From IMG/VR virus record IMGVR_UViG_3300046167_000873, positions 86,921 to 150,920 of that record: DNA of 64,000 nt; one strand, given 5' to 3'. The notes under the pieces were generated by a model. That model was not told the origin of the DNA, ran no database searches, and worked only from the letters and a program-made list of their open reading frames with translations. Numbering within the stretch: the first letter of the stretch is position 1; each line of letters starts with the position of its first letter. Origin of the DNA: a virus. A program made the translations under genes and the position numbers. Shown piece after piece: positions 10,223 to 19,270 of the stretch.

Positions 10223-12160
10223 TTAATACAACTTTAAGTATAACCTTAATTTTTCTATTTCTGAATTTAAGTCTGCGATCATTGCTTGCTGTTCTTGTAT
10301 TGCCTTGATCAACCGGGTCTCAACAGTTCCCAAACCAGAAACCTGTTTGAATCCATCTTCGCCTTCGCTAACCAGATCAGACCAAGCTGTCTGCTCAAGT
10401 TCTTGTGCAATGAATCCCTCACCAGAACCTACTGTAGCATCTTTCCAGTCCCAACGCGCAGGACGTAAAGACATAATGTTGTCTATCTCTGACTCGTGGT
10501 CAACTATATTTTCTTTAAGTCGTATATCAGAGTTAGATGCAAAAGTTGGAGCGCTCGCTGAAGCTGCCTTTATTGTACCTGCTAGAGCATTCCCTCGGTA
10601 GAACTGAATAATGTTTGCAGAAGCTGTACCGTCTTGTCTGTTAATGGCTAATACAGTGTCACCGGTAGCTTCAAAAAGACCTCGACCGTTGTTCAACAAT
10701 GCAACACCCGCGTCGCCTGTACCAAAAGACGACGATGTCTTAGATACCAGGAGATTGCCTGAGGCGTCGATACGCATTCGCTCTCCGCTATTAGTTTCGA
10801 ACCTCATGTGATTAGTGCCGTGGGCATACACAACCTTACCAACTGTATCGCTGGCGCTATCTCCAAACAACAGTTGACAGTTATCGTCATTAGTAGAAAC
10901 TAAAGAAAGTAGAGTTGCTCCTGATCCGCTTAGAGTCAGAAGCCTAGAAGGACTATCAGTGCCAATACCTACGTTGCCATCGCCGTCAAGAGTCATTCTA
11001 TTTACGCTATCTGTAAAATCAAATAAATGAAACTTATCAGCGCTAGCATCAACATACCAAGCATAGGAACCTTGATTATTTGTTGCTTTAAAGGCGGCAA
11101 CATTGTCTGTGCCTTCTACCTCTATTCTTGCAATTCCTGTTTTGTAAACGTGTAGCAGTTCTTCAGGAGATGATATACCAATGCCCACTTGCCCATCGGA
11201 GCCAATGCGCATGGATTCGTCTGTCGCATTTCTATAGAACACAGTATCAGACGATGAGCCACCTGCTGCTGCGAAAAACGATAGTTCACGAGTAGTTGTG
11301 TCCTTGGTGAAAATTGCTTTACGAGTGTTGGAGCTTGGGCCGCCTAGGACGATAGAGATAGGGCCTACGTCTGTGTTAGTTCCTGTAGATACTTCAAGTT
11401 TTTCTATAGGATTATCTGTACCAATGCCCATGTTTCCTGTGGAGTCAATGGTTACCCTATCGTTATTTCCGCCAGTTGCAAAAGTTAAGTTTTGGCTGAA
11501 AGTGTCACTAGTGATTTTAGCTGCTGTTATTCCGTCCGACCTAAATCGCAAAGCCGCGGCTGAAGGAGAATCTATCGCTACTGTAACTGCGCCATTAGCG
11601 GTTCTAACGTCAAGCAGCGCAGTTGGATCTTCAGTGCCAATTCCAATATTTCCATCAGGCGTTACAACAAATCTTTCCTGAATAGTACCGGTATCATCAT
11701 TTGTTTCAAGTACAATTTTCATTGGTACTTCGTTTGATGCAGCGGTATTGGCTACACCATCGACTTTAAATCTAATCGCAGAAGAAGGTTGGAAGTCTTC
11801 ACCATCATGACCCCAGCAATAGATGCCACCTGCGATATCTCCATCTTCTACTGCCTCTGTGTTTGCTTGGCTGCCACGGGCTTTTCTTTGGGATATAACA
11901 CCACCGCCGTTTGAGTCGCCAGAAAAAGTGATCATGTTTGGATTATCGGCATGTGGGGTAGTTCGATCAGTAATAATACTAATGACTGCGTCAGAGTTTG
12001 TTCCAAGGTTTAACTTACTGCTTGAACCAAAAGTTGCAGTTGGAATACTCGCATCAGGAACTGGAATATTATTAACGGTATTTGCATATTCTTCTAATTC
12101 ACCAATTACTTGATTGGATCTCGTTAGAATATCATTAATTGCATCATCGATATCAGACAT
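10223..12160 (-). CDS. Tail fibre protein with C-terminal S74 intramolecular chaperone
   Basis: The 645-residue protein has an N-terminal stretch with no clear match, then at least four GxxGIGTxxPxxLL repeats (for example GNIGIGTEDPTALLDV and GNVGIGTDSPSRLLTL) typical of trimeric beta-helical fibres. From residue 544 comes SDIRLKENI, the start of a Peptidase_S74 chaperone: family knowledge says the chaperone trimerises the fibre and cuts itself off at the Ser-Asp bond. GEGFIAQELEQT and a C-terminal coiled coil complete it. It is inserted between gp5/12170 and gp25, downstream of hub genes, and is probably a receptor-binding or host-contact fibre. Confidence 0.85.
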   Translation of the reverse strand: MSDIDDAINDILTRSNQVIGELEEYANTVNNIPVPDASIPTATFGSSSKLNLGTNSDAVISIITDRTTPHADNPNMITFSGDSNGGGVISQRKARGSQANTEAVEDGDIAGGIYCWGHDGEDFQPSSAIRFKVDGVANTAASNEVPMKIVLETNDDTGTIQERFVVTPDGNIGIGTEDPTALLDVRTANGAVTVAIDSPSAAALRFRSDGITAAKITSDTFSQNLTFATGGNNDRVTIDSTGNMGIGTDNPIEKLEVSTGTNTDVGPISIVLGGPSSNTRKAIFTKDTTTRELSFFAAAGGSSSDTVFYRNATDESMRIGSDGQVGIGISSPEELLHVYKTGIARIEVEGTDNVAAFKATNNQGSYAWYVDASADKFHLFDFTDSVNRMTLDGDGNVGIGTDSPSRLLTLSGSGATLLSLVSTNDDNCQLLFGDSASDTVGKVVYAHGTNHMRFETNSGERMRIDASGNLLVSKTSSSFGTGDAGVALLNNGRGLFEATGDTVLAINRQDGTASANIIQFYRGNALAGTIKAASASAPTFASNSDIRLKENIVDHESEIDNIMSLRPARWDWKDATVGSGEGFIAQELEQTAWSDLVSEGEDGFKQVSGLGTVETRLIKAIQEQQAMIADLNSEIEKLRLYLKLY

Positions 12161-12169
12161 TATTTTTCC

Positions 12170-12751
12170 TTAAATGTTTGGCAGACCGTCAACTGTATTT
12201 TCGACATTATCAAGTGTCCCTCCAACCTCTGATACATCATCGACGACACCTTGTATTTCATCAGTTACGTCTGTAATACCGGCCTTTTCTAATATATCAT
12301 CTTTTATTGTTTCTGCTTTTGCAAGCGCTTTGTTTGCTTGATCAATCAATTCATTTTCAATATCTCTCATTGCGCTTAAAACTGCTTGCTCAGTACAAAA
12401 CTGTAATCTATCAACCGCTGATGTAACAGAACTTGCAAGACCAGCTAAAGCACCTGCAAGTTGTGCAAGCTCAATTGCTTGTTTTGCCATAAGTTCTACT
12501 TGCGCAGCAATTGGTCCACCTACAACCTTTGAAGCCCAAGTAAGAATATCTAAAGGATCAGTTGGCAAGTCTACAAGAGGCGCCCATTGACTTGCGATAT
12601 TAGTAATAGACTCTGTCTTTTGTTCTATAACACTGGTGATATCCTTTACCGCAGTATCAACATATCCCTGGATTGCCTGACAGCTCGTGGCCGCATCGAT
12701 ATCTTCAGTTAGTTCTTCTATGTACGCAGTACTTTCGTTTACACTCGCCAT
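12170..12751 (-). CDS. Unknown helical virion protein next to gp5
   Basis: I do not recognise this 193-residue protein. It is acidic and mainly helical, with a small-residue, Ala-rich central helix (ELAQLAGALAGLASSVTSAVD) and a C-terminus of repeated hydrophobic-acidic heptads (VDDVSEVGGTLDNVENTVDG) that could be coiled coil. It lies between gp5 and the S74 fibre with gaps of about 10 bases, so it is probably made late and may be a hub-associated or fibre-attachment protein; the role is inferred from position only. Confidence 0.6.
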   Translation of the reverse strand: MASVNESTAYIEELTEDIDAATSCQAIQGYVDTAVKDITSVIEQKTESITNIASQWAPLVDLPTDPLDILTWASKVVGGPIAAQVELMAKQAIELAQLAGALAGLASSVTSAVDRLQFCTEQAVLSAMRDIENELIDQANKALAKAETIKDDILEKAGITDVTDEIQGVVDDVSEVGGTLDNVENTVDGLPNI

Positions 12752-12762
12752 TCTTATGCGCC

Positions 12763-14277
12763 CTACGTGATTGCTGTTACGATACCGGCTATGACAGTAA
12801 CTACCTTACCATCTGCCGAAGTAAATGAGCCTGATGCACCTTTTGTTGTTCCTAGGTTACCATCAACTTTAATGCCGCCGTCTACGTAAATACCAGCATT
12901 AATAACTAAACCGCCTTTTGCTTCTATCTTTTGAAACCCCTCAACAACAATATTACTGTCTTCTTTTACTGACATATAATGTTGTTGTTGAATAGTTGTT
13001 ATTTGTGCACCACCAACAATTGTCTTTTGGTTATTAGCAACTGTCAATATAAAATTATTCTTGTCCTCAATCGGAGCAGGTGTTAATCTGTACTCATTTG
13101 CCGGATCTACACCAACACTCAATACATAGTTATTGCCAGTTGTTTGTATTGTGTTATTAGATACATCTAAATATAGGTTATTGCTGTCAATTGCACCTGT
13201 TTGATAGTTGTCCCTACCGTTATTATTTTTTCGATTATCAGGTGTTTGATCCCAACCAATTGTCCAGTGTGCAGTGTTACCTATCTTTTGGGTTGACGTG
13301 TTTGCAACTTCTACGTTGTGATCTCTTAAAAGCAATTGATTCTTATCTTTAACAACGACCTCAAAAGAAGAGTCCATTGTCTTTTTGCTACGGCGACCTA
13401 AGTAATCGTCTTCGGTAACTCCACCTGCTGTTACATAAGAATAACCAGATGGTCCAAAATCAGGCCACGTAGTTTTATCCTTGTCACCTGATGATCTTGT
13501 ATCGCCGTCAAAGAATGGTGATGGACCATTTGATATCTCTTCGTAACAACCACTGCGATGCCAAATATGTATTCTTTCATGCTTAGGTGTATCATCTATT
13601 TCTATTGCATGACCAGATTTAGTCGTGTACGTTGTGTTATATGGATATTCTGTTGAGTATGCCGTAGGGAATTCATCAACTGGTGATTTTTTCTTTGGGT
13701 CATCTTTCCACAAAGTACTAACACTGTATGGTTCTTTTGGAAGTGTTTGACCAGATCCACCACGCTCTTTCTCGTCATCAAAGAAATAACCTTTTGCAAG
13801 AGAGCTTACATCATGAAACTTAAAGTTCTCTTCAGGTGGTTCTCTTAGATCTTGAAGCATCGATTGTGGATCACTACCAGGTTCAGGATACATCGACACC
13901 TTATGGTATGTTCCAAAGATCATTGGAATATTTGCTTCGTGGCCGTCTAAATAAAAGCCAAAGCAATAAGTCCCTACTGCGATACCAGTCGGTGATAAGC
14001 CAACAGCATCAATCCAATCAGGTACAAATGTTTCTTCATCATATTCTAGTTCGTTAATTTTCTTCCAAGATAAGCTTGCCGATTGGATTGCAGACATCGG
14101 ATATGCCCACAAAAGATCTTCATCTTCTAAACCAAATGTTTCTTTTTTAAGACCTAACTCACCAGTTTGATCGTGGATAACACGTATTTTAACTCGGCCT
14201 AATCTTTCCTCGTCTTTTATATCTACAACTCTGGCCATAAACCAGTGAAAAGAATCTCCGAGATTATAATATGACAT
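12763..14277 (-). CDS. 5: Baseplate central spike gp5-like (OB fold plus beta-helix)
   Basis: The 504-residue protein begins with a gp5-type OB domain (FHWFMARVVDIKDEERLGRVKIRV, ending near GTYCFGFYLDGHEANIPMIFG). The C-terminal third, rich in NNxxxxVxxxxxxxV strands and repeated Ile/Val-Gly-Gly turns, is consistent with the triple-stranded spike helix. I see no T4-lysozyme-type catalytic region between them, as in marine relatives that lack the gp5 lysozyme. The spike pierces the outer membrane and sits on the hub. The start has a strong GGAGAG ribosome-binding site. Neighbour on the upstream side is the gp27-like hub, its known partner. Confidence 0.85.
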   Translation of the reverse strand: MSYYNLGDSFHWFMARVVDIKDEERLGRVKIRVIHDQTGELGLKKETFGLEDEDLLWAYPMSAIQSASLSWKKINELEYDEETFVPDWIDAVGLSPTGIAVGTYCFGFYLDGHEANIPMIFGTYHKVSMYPEPGSDPQSMLQDLREPPEENFKFHDVSSLAKGYFFDDEKERGGSGQTLPKEPYSVSTLWKDDPKKKSPVDEFPTAYSTEYPYNTTYTTKSGHAIEIDDTPKHERIHIWHRSGCYEEISNGPSPFFDGDTRSSGDKDKTTWPDFGPSGYSYVTAGGVTEDDYLGRRSKKTMDSSFEVVVKDKNQLLLRDHNVEVANTSTQKIGNTAHWTIGWDQTPDNRKNNNGRDNYQTGAIDSNNLYLDVSNNTIQTTGNNYVLSVGVDPANEYRLTPAPIEDKNNFILTVANNQKTIVGGAQITTIQQQHYMSVKEDSNIVVEGFQKIEAKGGLVINAGIYVDGGIKVDGNLGTTKGASGSFTSADGKVVTVIAGIVTAIT

Positions 14278-14288
14278 CTATCTCTCCA

Positions 14289-14399
14289 TTATCCTAATGA
14301 TTTACCAAACTGATCTGGCTTTCGTAACTCATAGACCATTGTATGCACAAATTCATTTGCTTCATTTTTATCACAGCGATGTTTTAACGCTGTTATCAT
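14289..14399 (-). CDS. Probable C-terminal tail of the gp27-like hub in the +1 frame
   Basis: The frame MITALKHRCDKN..., 36 residues plus stop, overlaps the end of the hub gene in the +1 frame and ends 11 bases before the gp5 ATG. Baseplate hub proteins typically end with a (G)xYxITALKHR-like strand followed by a short acidic tail, which is what this frame encodes, while the annotated hub frame ends in an unrelated KQLYDNSVKTSL. The in-frame extension upstream is only about eight codons to a stop, so a frameshift near 14405-14412 would be needed to join the two. Independent expression from the ATG at 14399 is the alternative. Confidence 0.5.
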   Translation of the reverse strand: MITALKHRCDKNEANEFVHTMVYELRKPDQFGKSLG

Positions 14400-15564
14400 A
14401 TAGTTGTTTCGAGAATATTTCTACTTTCTTAGGTGCTCTTCCTGATAGACCTGATATTTCTGGAAGATTTAATTGCACAATATCGCCTACCTTTATATCT
14501 GTATTACCATAGACTCTAATTCGTACACCTTGCTGTGTCATTCTTTCAATAAACGGTCTTTGATAGTGTAGGTTTTTGTTGTGCTCCATTTCAGGCCGTA
14601 AACTATCTGTAACTGCCATACGGGTTACACTTGGTAATTGCTGTGTAAACGCATTAAAATCAGGACTATTTAAATCAATGCCTTGATCAATTGCTGTATA
14701 GCTACCATGATCTGATATATTGATATATTCTTCAGTATTAAAATATGTACCACGAAAAATATCAAACTCGCGATACTGATTTCTCATTGCACCTTTTTTT
14801 GTTTTTTCTGCTTGTTGGCCCTGACTCATTACTTCATAAGATAGTATTTCCCATGCATTAACATTTAGTTTAAAGTCAGCTTTGTTACCTGTTCGATACT
14901 CGTACTTCTTTCCGGCCGCACCAGCTTTACGATCAGCGATTAATTTTTCAATCGTCTGGAAATGATAACCTTGATTGTCTTCATAAAAAACAAAAACACT
15001 TGACAGGTATTTTTGTGATACGGCTCTTTCTTTAATAACGTCAATAATCTGAAAAGGTCTCTTGTTATTTACAACGTAATCAAAGTGGCCTTTTGTTTGC
15101 TCAAGTGTTACTAAAGGTGTTCCTGCTGACATATCAACGTTTAACAATGTAGCAAGTGCAATATCGTACTTCATGTCAGTATATCTTTTTGTAAACGACA
15201 TTGAAGAGTTCTTGAGAAAATCCTTTGTGACACAACGTAAAACATATGAACGAAGATTTGCCATATCGTTTGTCTTCATGTTTTGAATGGCGTTGATCAT
15301 AAAGTTATATGTAATAGCACCTCTCGATGGTGTTTGGATTGTTACTTCTATTGTTTCTTCACCACCGAGAGGATAATTATTAATTAACTCAATACCGTCA
15401 GTAATATAAAAGTCTGCCGTTACGGTGTAGTTATCAAGGTCTTCATAAATATCAAAGCTTGATACTTGCGCATATATATTGAGCTCGTCGGCACCACTAA
15501 ACTTTTTAAGTGATACCTTTTTACCAACAATAATAACCTTGCCCGCATCGTATACATTACTCAT
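14371..15564 (-). CDS. 27: Baseplate hub protein, gp27-like
   Basis: The 397-residue protein has the length of T4 gp27 (391) and sits between gp53 and gp5. It contains FDIYEDLDNYTVTADFYITDG and ELINNYPLGGEETIEVTIQTP, which fit the first tube-like beta-barrel domain of hub proteins, and ends with a GDIVQLNLPEISG barrel. gp27 forms the trimeric hub that connects the gp5 spike to the tail tube. The C-terminus looks wrong in this frame: a typical hub ending lies in the +1 frame at 14399-14289. Its ATG overlaps the gp53 stop by one base. Confidence 0.75.
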   Translation of the reverse strand: MSNVYDAGKVIIVGKKVSLKKFSGADELNIYAQVSSFDIYEDLDNYTVTADFYITDGIELINNYPLGGEETIEVTIQTPSRGAITYNFMINAIQNMKTNDMANLRSYVLRCVTKDFLKNSSMSFTKRYTDMKYDIALATLLNVDMSAGTPLVTLEQTKGHFDYVVNNKRPFQIIDVIKERAVSQKYLSSVFVFYEDNQGYHFQTIEKLIADRKAGAAGKKYEYRTGNKADFKLNVNAWEILSYEVMSQGQQAEKTKKGAMRNQYREFDIFRGTYFNTEEYINISDHGSYTAIDQGIDLNSPDFNAFTQQLPSVTRMAVTDSLRPEMEHNKNLHYQRPFIERMTQQGVRIRVYGNTDIKVGDIVQLNLPEISGLSGRAPKKVEIFSKQLYDNSVKTSL

Positions 15565-16436
15565 TATTTTAGTACTTCCGTTAGACTAAGGTTTATATCA
15601 TCTGCGTAATAGTTTTCAACAAGACTTAGGTCTCTCTTTTTCTCGTTTAAATCTTCTTCGTATGAGTAATAACTATATTGACTATAATAGACTTCCTCAT
15701 CGACAGGTATGCATTGTTGCAAAAGAATATATGAATCAAAGTCTATTTCAACCTCTACACCAGATTTCTTACCAACAAGCGTATAGTTACTTAATCTTTC
15801 AAAAGATCCATTAATGTTTTTCAGTATGATACCTGTTGAATTTGCACTAGATACCGTAGCTGTCTGATCAAGATTATTTTTAATGTAAACATTTTCATTG
15901 TCATCAAATGTTATTGATTGCTCTGAAGTGAATGATAAAGAGATAATGCGGTTTGTTGTGACATATAAATCTTCTTTAGATCGAGAGTAACCAACAACTC
16001 CGGTTGGTGAAACAATAGGCTGCCAATATTTCTTTTGATTACCAGGTAACGCTTGATAAGCACTTAGCGCTAAAATATTATCAATATATGCAGCATAGTT
16101 TGTTTTATACGTCAATATACTTTTTTGTGCTTCTTCGATTGATCCATATTTCTTTTTAATAAAGCTTGTAAAATCAGTGCTGTTTAGTGGAGTACCGTAA
16201 TAAGGATCTACGATATCATTTGCGAGATAGATTAACCAATCAAAATCGACGTCATTATAATAGTCATGTGCAAGGTGTTGTATGTTATCATCTTCTTTCA
16301 TCGTGTATTCATAAAAGGCTTCATAGAATCCCTTTACGTTTGAGTTAAAATCAACACGCTTTAAGATATTAACACCTACAGTTCCACGGTAATCTATGAG
16401 TGGAAATTTACGGAAATACTCTTCTCTATTTGACAT
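15564..16436 (-). CDS. 53: Baseplate wedge protein gp53
   Basis: The N-terminus (FRKFPLIDYRG, then IKSR-like NILKRVDFN) and the LysM-like segment HDYYNDVDFDWLIYLANDIVDPYYG are typical for gp53-type wedge proteins; the 290 residues exceed the 196 of T4 gp53 by a beta-rich C-terminal domain. gp53 clamps neighbouring wedges around the hub. I place the start at the ATG at 16436 (MSNREEYF), directly after the gp48 stop, instead of an upstream in-frame start that would overlap gp48. Confidence 0.85.
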   Translation of the reverse strand: MSNREEYFRKFPLIDYRGTVGVNILKRVDFNSNVKGFYEAFYEYTMKEDDNIQHLAHDYYNDVDFDWLIYLANDIVDPYYGTPLNSTDFTSFIKKKYGSIEEAQKSILTYKTNYAAYIDNILALSAYQALPGNQKKYWQPIVSPTGVVGYSRSKEDLYVTTNRIISLSFTSEQSITFDDNENVYIKNNLDQTATVSSANSTGIILKNINGSFERLSNYTLVGKKSGVEVEIDFDSYILLQQCIPVDEEVYYSQYSYYSYEEDLNEKKRDLSLVENYYADDINLSLTEVLK

Positions 16437-16437
16437 T

Positions 16438-17646
16438 TTATTGTCCGTCGTAATTTTCAACTTCTTGGAAGTTTAAGCCTAAGTTAATTGATACTGGATT
16501 TCCATCAACAAAATAAGCACTCGATCCTTCAGCAGAAAAGTTAATATTGAGTTGACTTACCATTGATCTTTTAAATGTACCATACATCCATGTATCACCA
16601 TCGCCGTTGACTTTAGGCTTTACTAAAAATGGATATTCTAGGTAACCGTTTAAATCTTGAGGAATTGTAAATGCACGAAGAACTGAAAGAATAGCTTTTA
16701 TCATATTAGCATCTTCTTGTGATCGTGGCACCATTTTCCAATTCCATTGAAACTGGCGTAAATCCATACCTTTAAAGAATACCGATGGGTGTGGGTTTGG
16801 TATACCGCCTATAAGTTGACCAGCAAGACCACCAGCAACAGGATCTACAGATTCTAAACCAGTAAATGCCGCTCTTCCTGCAACCTTTGATACAGCACCA
16901 TCCCCGAGAGCATCCTTTACTCTGCCGACAATATTATCACGATCGCTAGCAGTTCCGGCTGCACTTGGTTCTATCATTTTAAGTAATTGACCATGAACAC
17001 CAGTATCAGCATCATCTAATCTAATGCTAGATGTAAATGAAAAGTTTTCAGGTAGAGGTAAATGAATATTGGTATACCCACCAACTGATCCTGGAGCAAA
17101 TGGATTTGTTCGGCTATACTTTGCAAATTGTAATGTTATCCAAACAGGTGCATAAGTATCGAGATCATTAGGAAACTGAAGACCAGCATAACTTAAATCG
17201 AGCATATCTAAATCTTCTAGAACAGCACCAAGAATATCTGATTTGTTTCTCTTAATAACTTCATCAGCGCTCTTTCTTTTGGTGAGTGGTCTATTCTTTG
17301 AGTTTGCTACACTATTCCTAAATTTATTTTCTACGTTGTGTATTGCATTCTTATCTTGTATTACTTTAGGAATTATACTGCCAATAAACTCTCTAGAATT
17401 CTTACGAACAGCTCCAGCAGATTCTAGGTTTTGTGAAATACTTGCACCGATTTCCATGGTCGATCGAGCAGTGTTATTAATATTAGACAGTGCAGTTGAA
17501 ACACTACCATTAATTTTACCAGGTGTCGCTGTAATAGACACTCCGGTATTTGTAATCGCGCCTATTTGGGTTTTTTCAATAAAAGAAAGCTTTTGACTCA
17601 ACTGCCCGGTATCTGGTCCGATTTGTTTTAGTTTAGTATCAGTCAT
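16438..17646 (-). CDS. 48: Baseplate tail tube cap gp48
   Basis: The protein has 402 residues against 364 in T4. The central part (DLDTYAPVWITLQFAKYSRTNPF) and the tube-like end (GTFKRSMVSQLNINFSAEGSSAYFVDGNPVSINLGLNFQE) fit gp48, whose C-terminal domain has the tail-tube fold and forms the first ring on the baseplate hub. The N-terminal 130 residues are polar and probably extended. It is the first gene of the leftward tail operon and lies back to back with gp4; only 23 bases separate the two start codons. Confidence 0.82.
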   Translation of the reverse strand: MTDTKLKQIGPDTGQLSQKLSFIEKTQIGAITNTGVSITATPGKINGSVSTALSNINNTARSTMEIGASISQNLESAGAVRKNSREFIGSIIPKVIQDKNAIHNVENKFRNSVANSKNRPLTKRKSADEVIKRNKSDILGAVLEDLDMLDLSYAGLQFPNDLDTYAPVWITLQFAKYSRTNPFAPGSVGGYTNIHLPLPENFSFTSSIRLDDADTGVHGQLLKMIEPSAAGTASDRDNIVGRVKDALGDGAVSKVAGRAAFTGLESVDPVAGGLAGQLIGGIPNPHPSVFFKGMDLRQFQWNWKMVPRSQEDANMIKAILSVLRAFTIPQDLNGYLEYPFLVKPKVNGDGDTWMYGTFKRSMVSQLNINFSAEGSSAYFVDGNPVSINLGLNFQEVENYDGQ

Positions 17647-17655
17647 TGATATCCC

Positions 17656-17663
17656 TATAAATA
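17656..17663 (+). promoter_or_regulatory. Late promoter abutting gp4
   Basis: TATAAATA lies six bases before the gp4 ATG. With the normal late start site six bases past the element, transcription would begin at about 17669, one base before the ATG at 17670, implying a practically leaderless transcript. The motif is exact; use as a promoter is inferred. Confidence 0.5.
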
Positions 17664-17669
17664 GCTACT

Positions 17670-18107
17670 ATGAAAACATACAAAGGTTATTTTAAACCCG
17701 AAAACTGCCAAAAATATAAAGGTGATCCTTCTAACATTATTTATAGAAGTCGCTGGGAGCTCGTTTTTATGCGTTATTGTGATAAGCACCCAGATATCTT
17801 AAAGTGGTCAAGCGAAGAAATTATTATACCTTATAAGTCTCCAATTGATGGAAGGTATCACCGATATTACCCTGACTTTTATATAAAGAAAAAGAATCGC
17901 CAAGGAAAAATCGAAGAGGTGGTTATTGAGATTAAGCCAAACGCTCAAACAAAAGAACCAAAACCACAAAAGAAGCTCACTAAACGTTATTTATCTGAGG
18001 TGCAAACTTGGGGTATAAATAAATCTAAGTGGATAGCTGCAAATAAATATTGTAAAGAAAAGGGATGGGAATTCACAATAATGACCGAAAAGGAATTAGG
18101 GTTATAA
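17670..18107 (+). CDS. 4: Head completion protein gp4 (nuclease-like)
   Basis: The 145-residue protein matches T4 gp4 (150 residues) in its start (MKTYKGYFKPENCQKYKGDPSN) and in IYRSRWELVFMRYCD. YYPDFYIKKK and EVVIEIKPNAQ give the D ... E-x-K pattern of a PD-(D/E)XK-type nuclease (Asp near residue 71, ExK near residue 90). gp4 acts at the portal vertex after DNA packaging, before tail joining. No Shine-Dalgarno sequence precedes the ATG. It heads the short rightward operon. Confidence 0.92.
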   Translation: MKTYKGYFKPENCQKYKGDPSNIIYRSRWELVFMRYCDKHPDILKWSSEEIIIPYKSPIDGRYHRYYPDFYIKKKNRQGKIEEVVIEIKPNAQTKEPKPQKKLTKRYLSEVQTWGINKSKWIAANKYCKEKGWEFTIMTEKELGL

Positions 18108-18722
18108 ATGGCACGCAGAGAATCTAAATATCTGTTTCAACAGATATCAAAAGAAGGCGAAGCTGTCGGTATTAAGCCAGGATCGATCGACTCTAGAGAT
18201 TGGTTTAGAGACCGAGCAATGGATATTACTAGAGTTAACGCACAAAGGCTTATGACAAACAAGGCATCGATGTATCCAAATCTCACTGAGATGGATGCTG
18301 GCAGAATGTATATGTTTTTCTATGATCCTAAGCACAAAGACAAACTACCGTTCTATGATCGATTTCCGCTCATTTTTATGATGGAAAAATATACCGATGG
18401 GTTTCTTGGTATGAACATGCACTATTTGCCATTGGTTTATAGGGCAAGATTGATGGATCATTTATATGATATTGAGCGCAATGATACTCAAAGAGATAGT
18501 AAAAAGCTTGCACTTAGCTATGGTTTATTGAGAGCTGCTTCGAAATATAAATATTTCACCCCCACAGTAAAGCGTTATCTTACTGGCCATGTAAGGTCAA
18601 GGTTCTTGTATATCCCAGCAGAACAATGGGATATTGCTCTTATGTTGCCAACAGAGAGATTCAAGAAAGCGAGAAAAGGTACTGTGTGGAAAGATTCTCG
18701 TAAGAAAATTAACCAGAGATAA
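18108..18722 (+). CDS. Conserved T4-like assembly protein downstream of gp4
   Basis: This 204-residue basic protein begins on the base after the gp4 stop. It carries a pattern I recognise from T4-like phages: MYMFFYDPKHKDKLPFYDRFPLIF, GFLGMNMHYLPLVYRARLMD, YFTPTVKRYLTGHVRSRFLYI and WDIALMLPTERF. I cannot name it with certainty; it belongs to the conserved set of head/tail assembly proteins encoded beside gp4, and could be a DNA-end or neck-associated protein. Coupling to gp4 suggests a role in the same head-completion step. Confidence 0.7.
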   Translation: MARRESKYLFQQISKEGEAVGIKPGSIDSRDWFRDRAMDITRVNAQRLMTNKASMYPNLTEMDAGRMYMFFYDPKHKDKLPFYDRFPLIFMMEKYTDGFLGMNMHYLPLVYRARLMDHLYDIERNDTQRDSKKLALSYGLLRAASKYKYFTPTVKRYLTGHVRSRFLYIPAEQWDIALMLPTERFKKARKGTVWKDSRKKINQR

Positions 18723-18727
18723 AACAC

Positions 18728-19255
18728 ATGCCATTGAACATCAATGAATTTAAAAGCTCGTTCAGTGAAAGTTTACCAATAACACACTATGAAATGATCG
18801 TCAATCCACCTGGCAATGCCGGAGGTGGTCAAGAAATCAATCTTAGAACAGAAAGTATTATGTTGCCTGGTGTTTCTTTTTTCAGTGTTGATAATTATTC
18901 TGCGTACGGTAATGGTTTGATGTACAACATACCATACCGTTATAGCCCTCAAGAAATCTCAGTCGTCCATACTATAGACGAAGATGCTAATATGATTTCT
19001 ATTTTTAGGGATTGGACGAATAAAATTATTGACTTAAATGGAGATGATAAGTTCGGCGCAAAGTATTTCAAAGATTATGTCGTTGAAGGGCAGATTATTG
19101 TCTTCAATAGACAGTTACAAAGTGCCACTAAAAAGATAAAGCTTTTTGATTTATACCCAATATCTGTAGAACCTATCAATATGAGTTGGGGACAAAATGA
19201 TGATATAGCAAAATTAGCTGTATCGTATCGATTTACAAGATATGAAATGAATTAA
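18728..19255 (+). CDS. Tail-tube-like protein (gp19/gp54 family)
   Basis: The 175-residue protein is of tail-tube size. Its pattern (ITHYEMIVNPP, ESIMLPGVSFFSVDNYSAYGNGLMYNIPY, then a C-terminal FDLYPISVEPINMSWGQNDDIAKLAVSYRFTRYE) is the gp19-like tube fold. Because it sits with gp26 and the tape measure rather than with the sheath, it is more likely the baseplate-tail tube initiator (a gp54 counterpart, though shorter than the T4 protein) than the major tube subunit gp19. Ribosome-binding site is weak (GAGATAAAACAC). Confidence 0.75.
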   Translation: MPLNINEFKSSFSESLPITHYEMIVNPPGNAGGGQEINLRTESIMLPGVSFFSVDNYSAYGNGLMYNIPYRYSPQEISVVHTIDEDANMISIFRDWTNKIIDLNGDDKFGAKYFKDYVVEGQIIVFNRQLQSATKKIKLFDLYPISVEPINMSWGQNDDIAKLAVSYRFTRYEMN

Positions 19256-19270
19256 TAATGGAGAAAAATT

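Noticed and set aside
11298-11681. Plus-strand frame of 127 residues
   Set aside because: Lies antisense to the S74 fibre gene, which has clear repeats and domain structure; no ribosome-binding site and no recognisable pattern.
17243-17596. Plus-strand frame of 117 residues
   Set aside because: Antisense to gp48; hydrophobic because of the complementary codons, without start signals.
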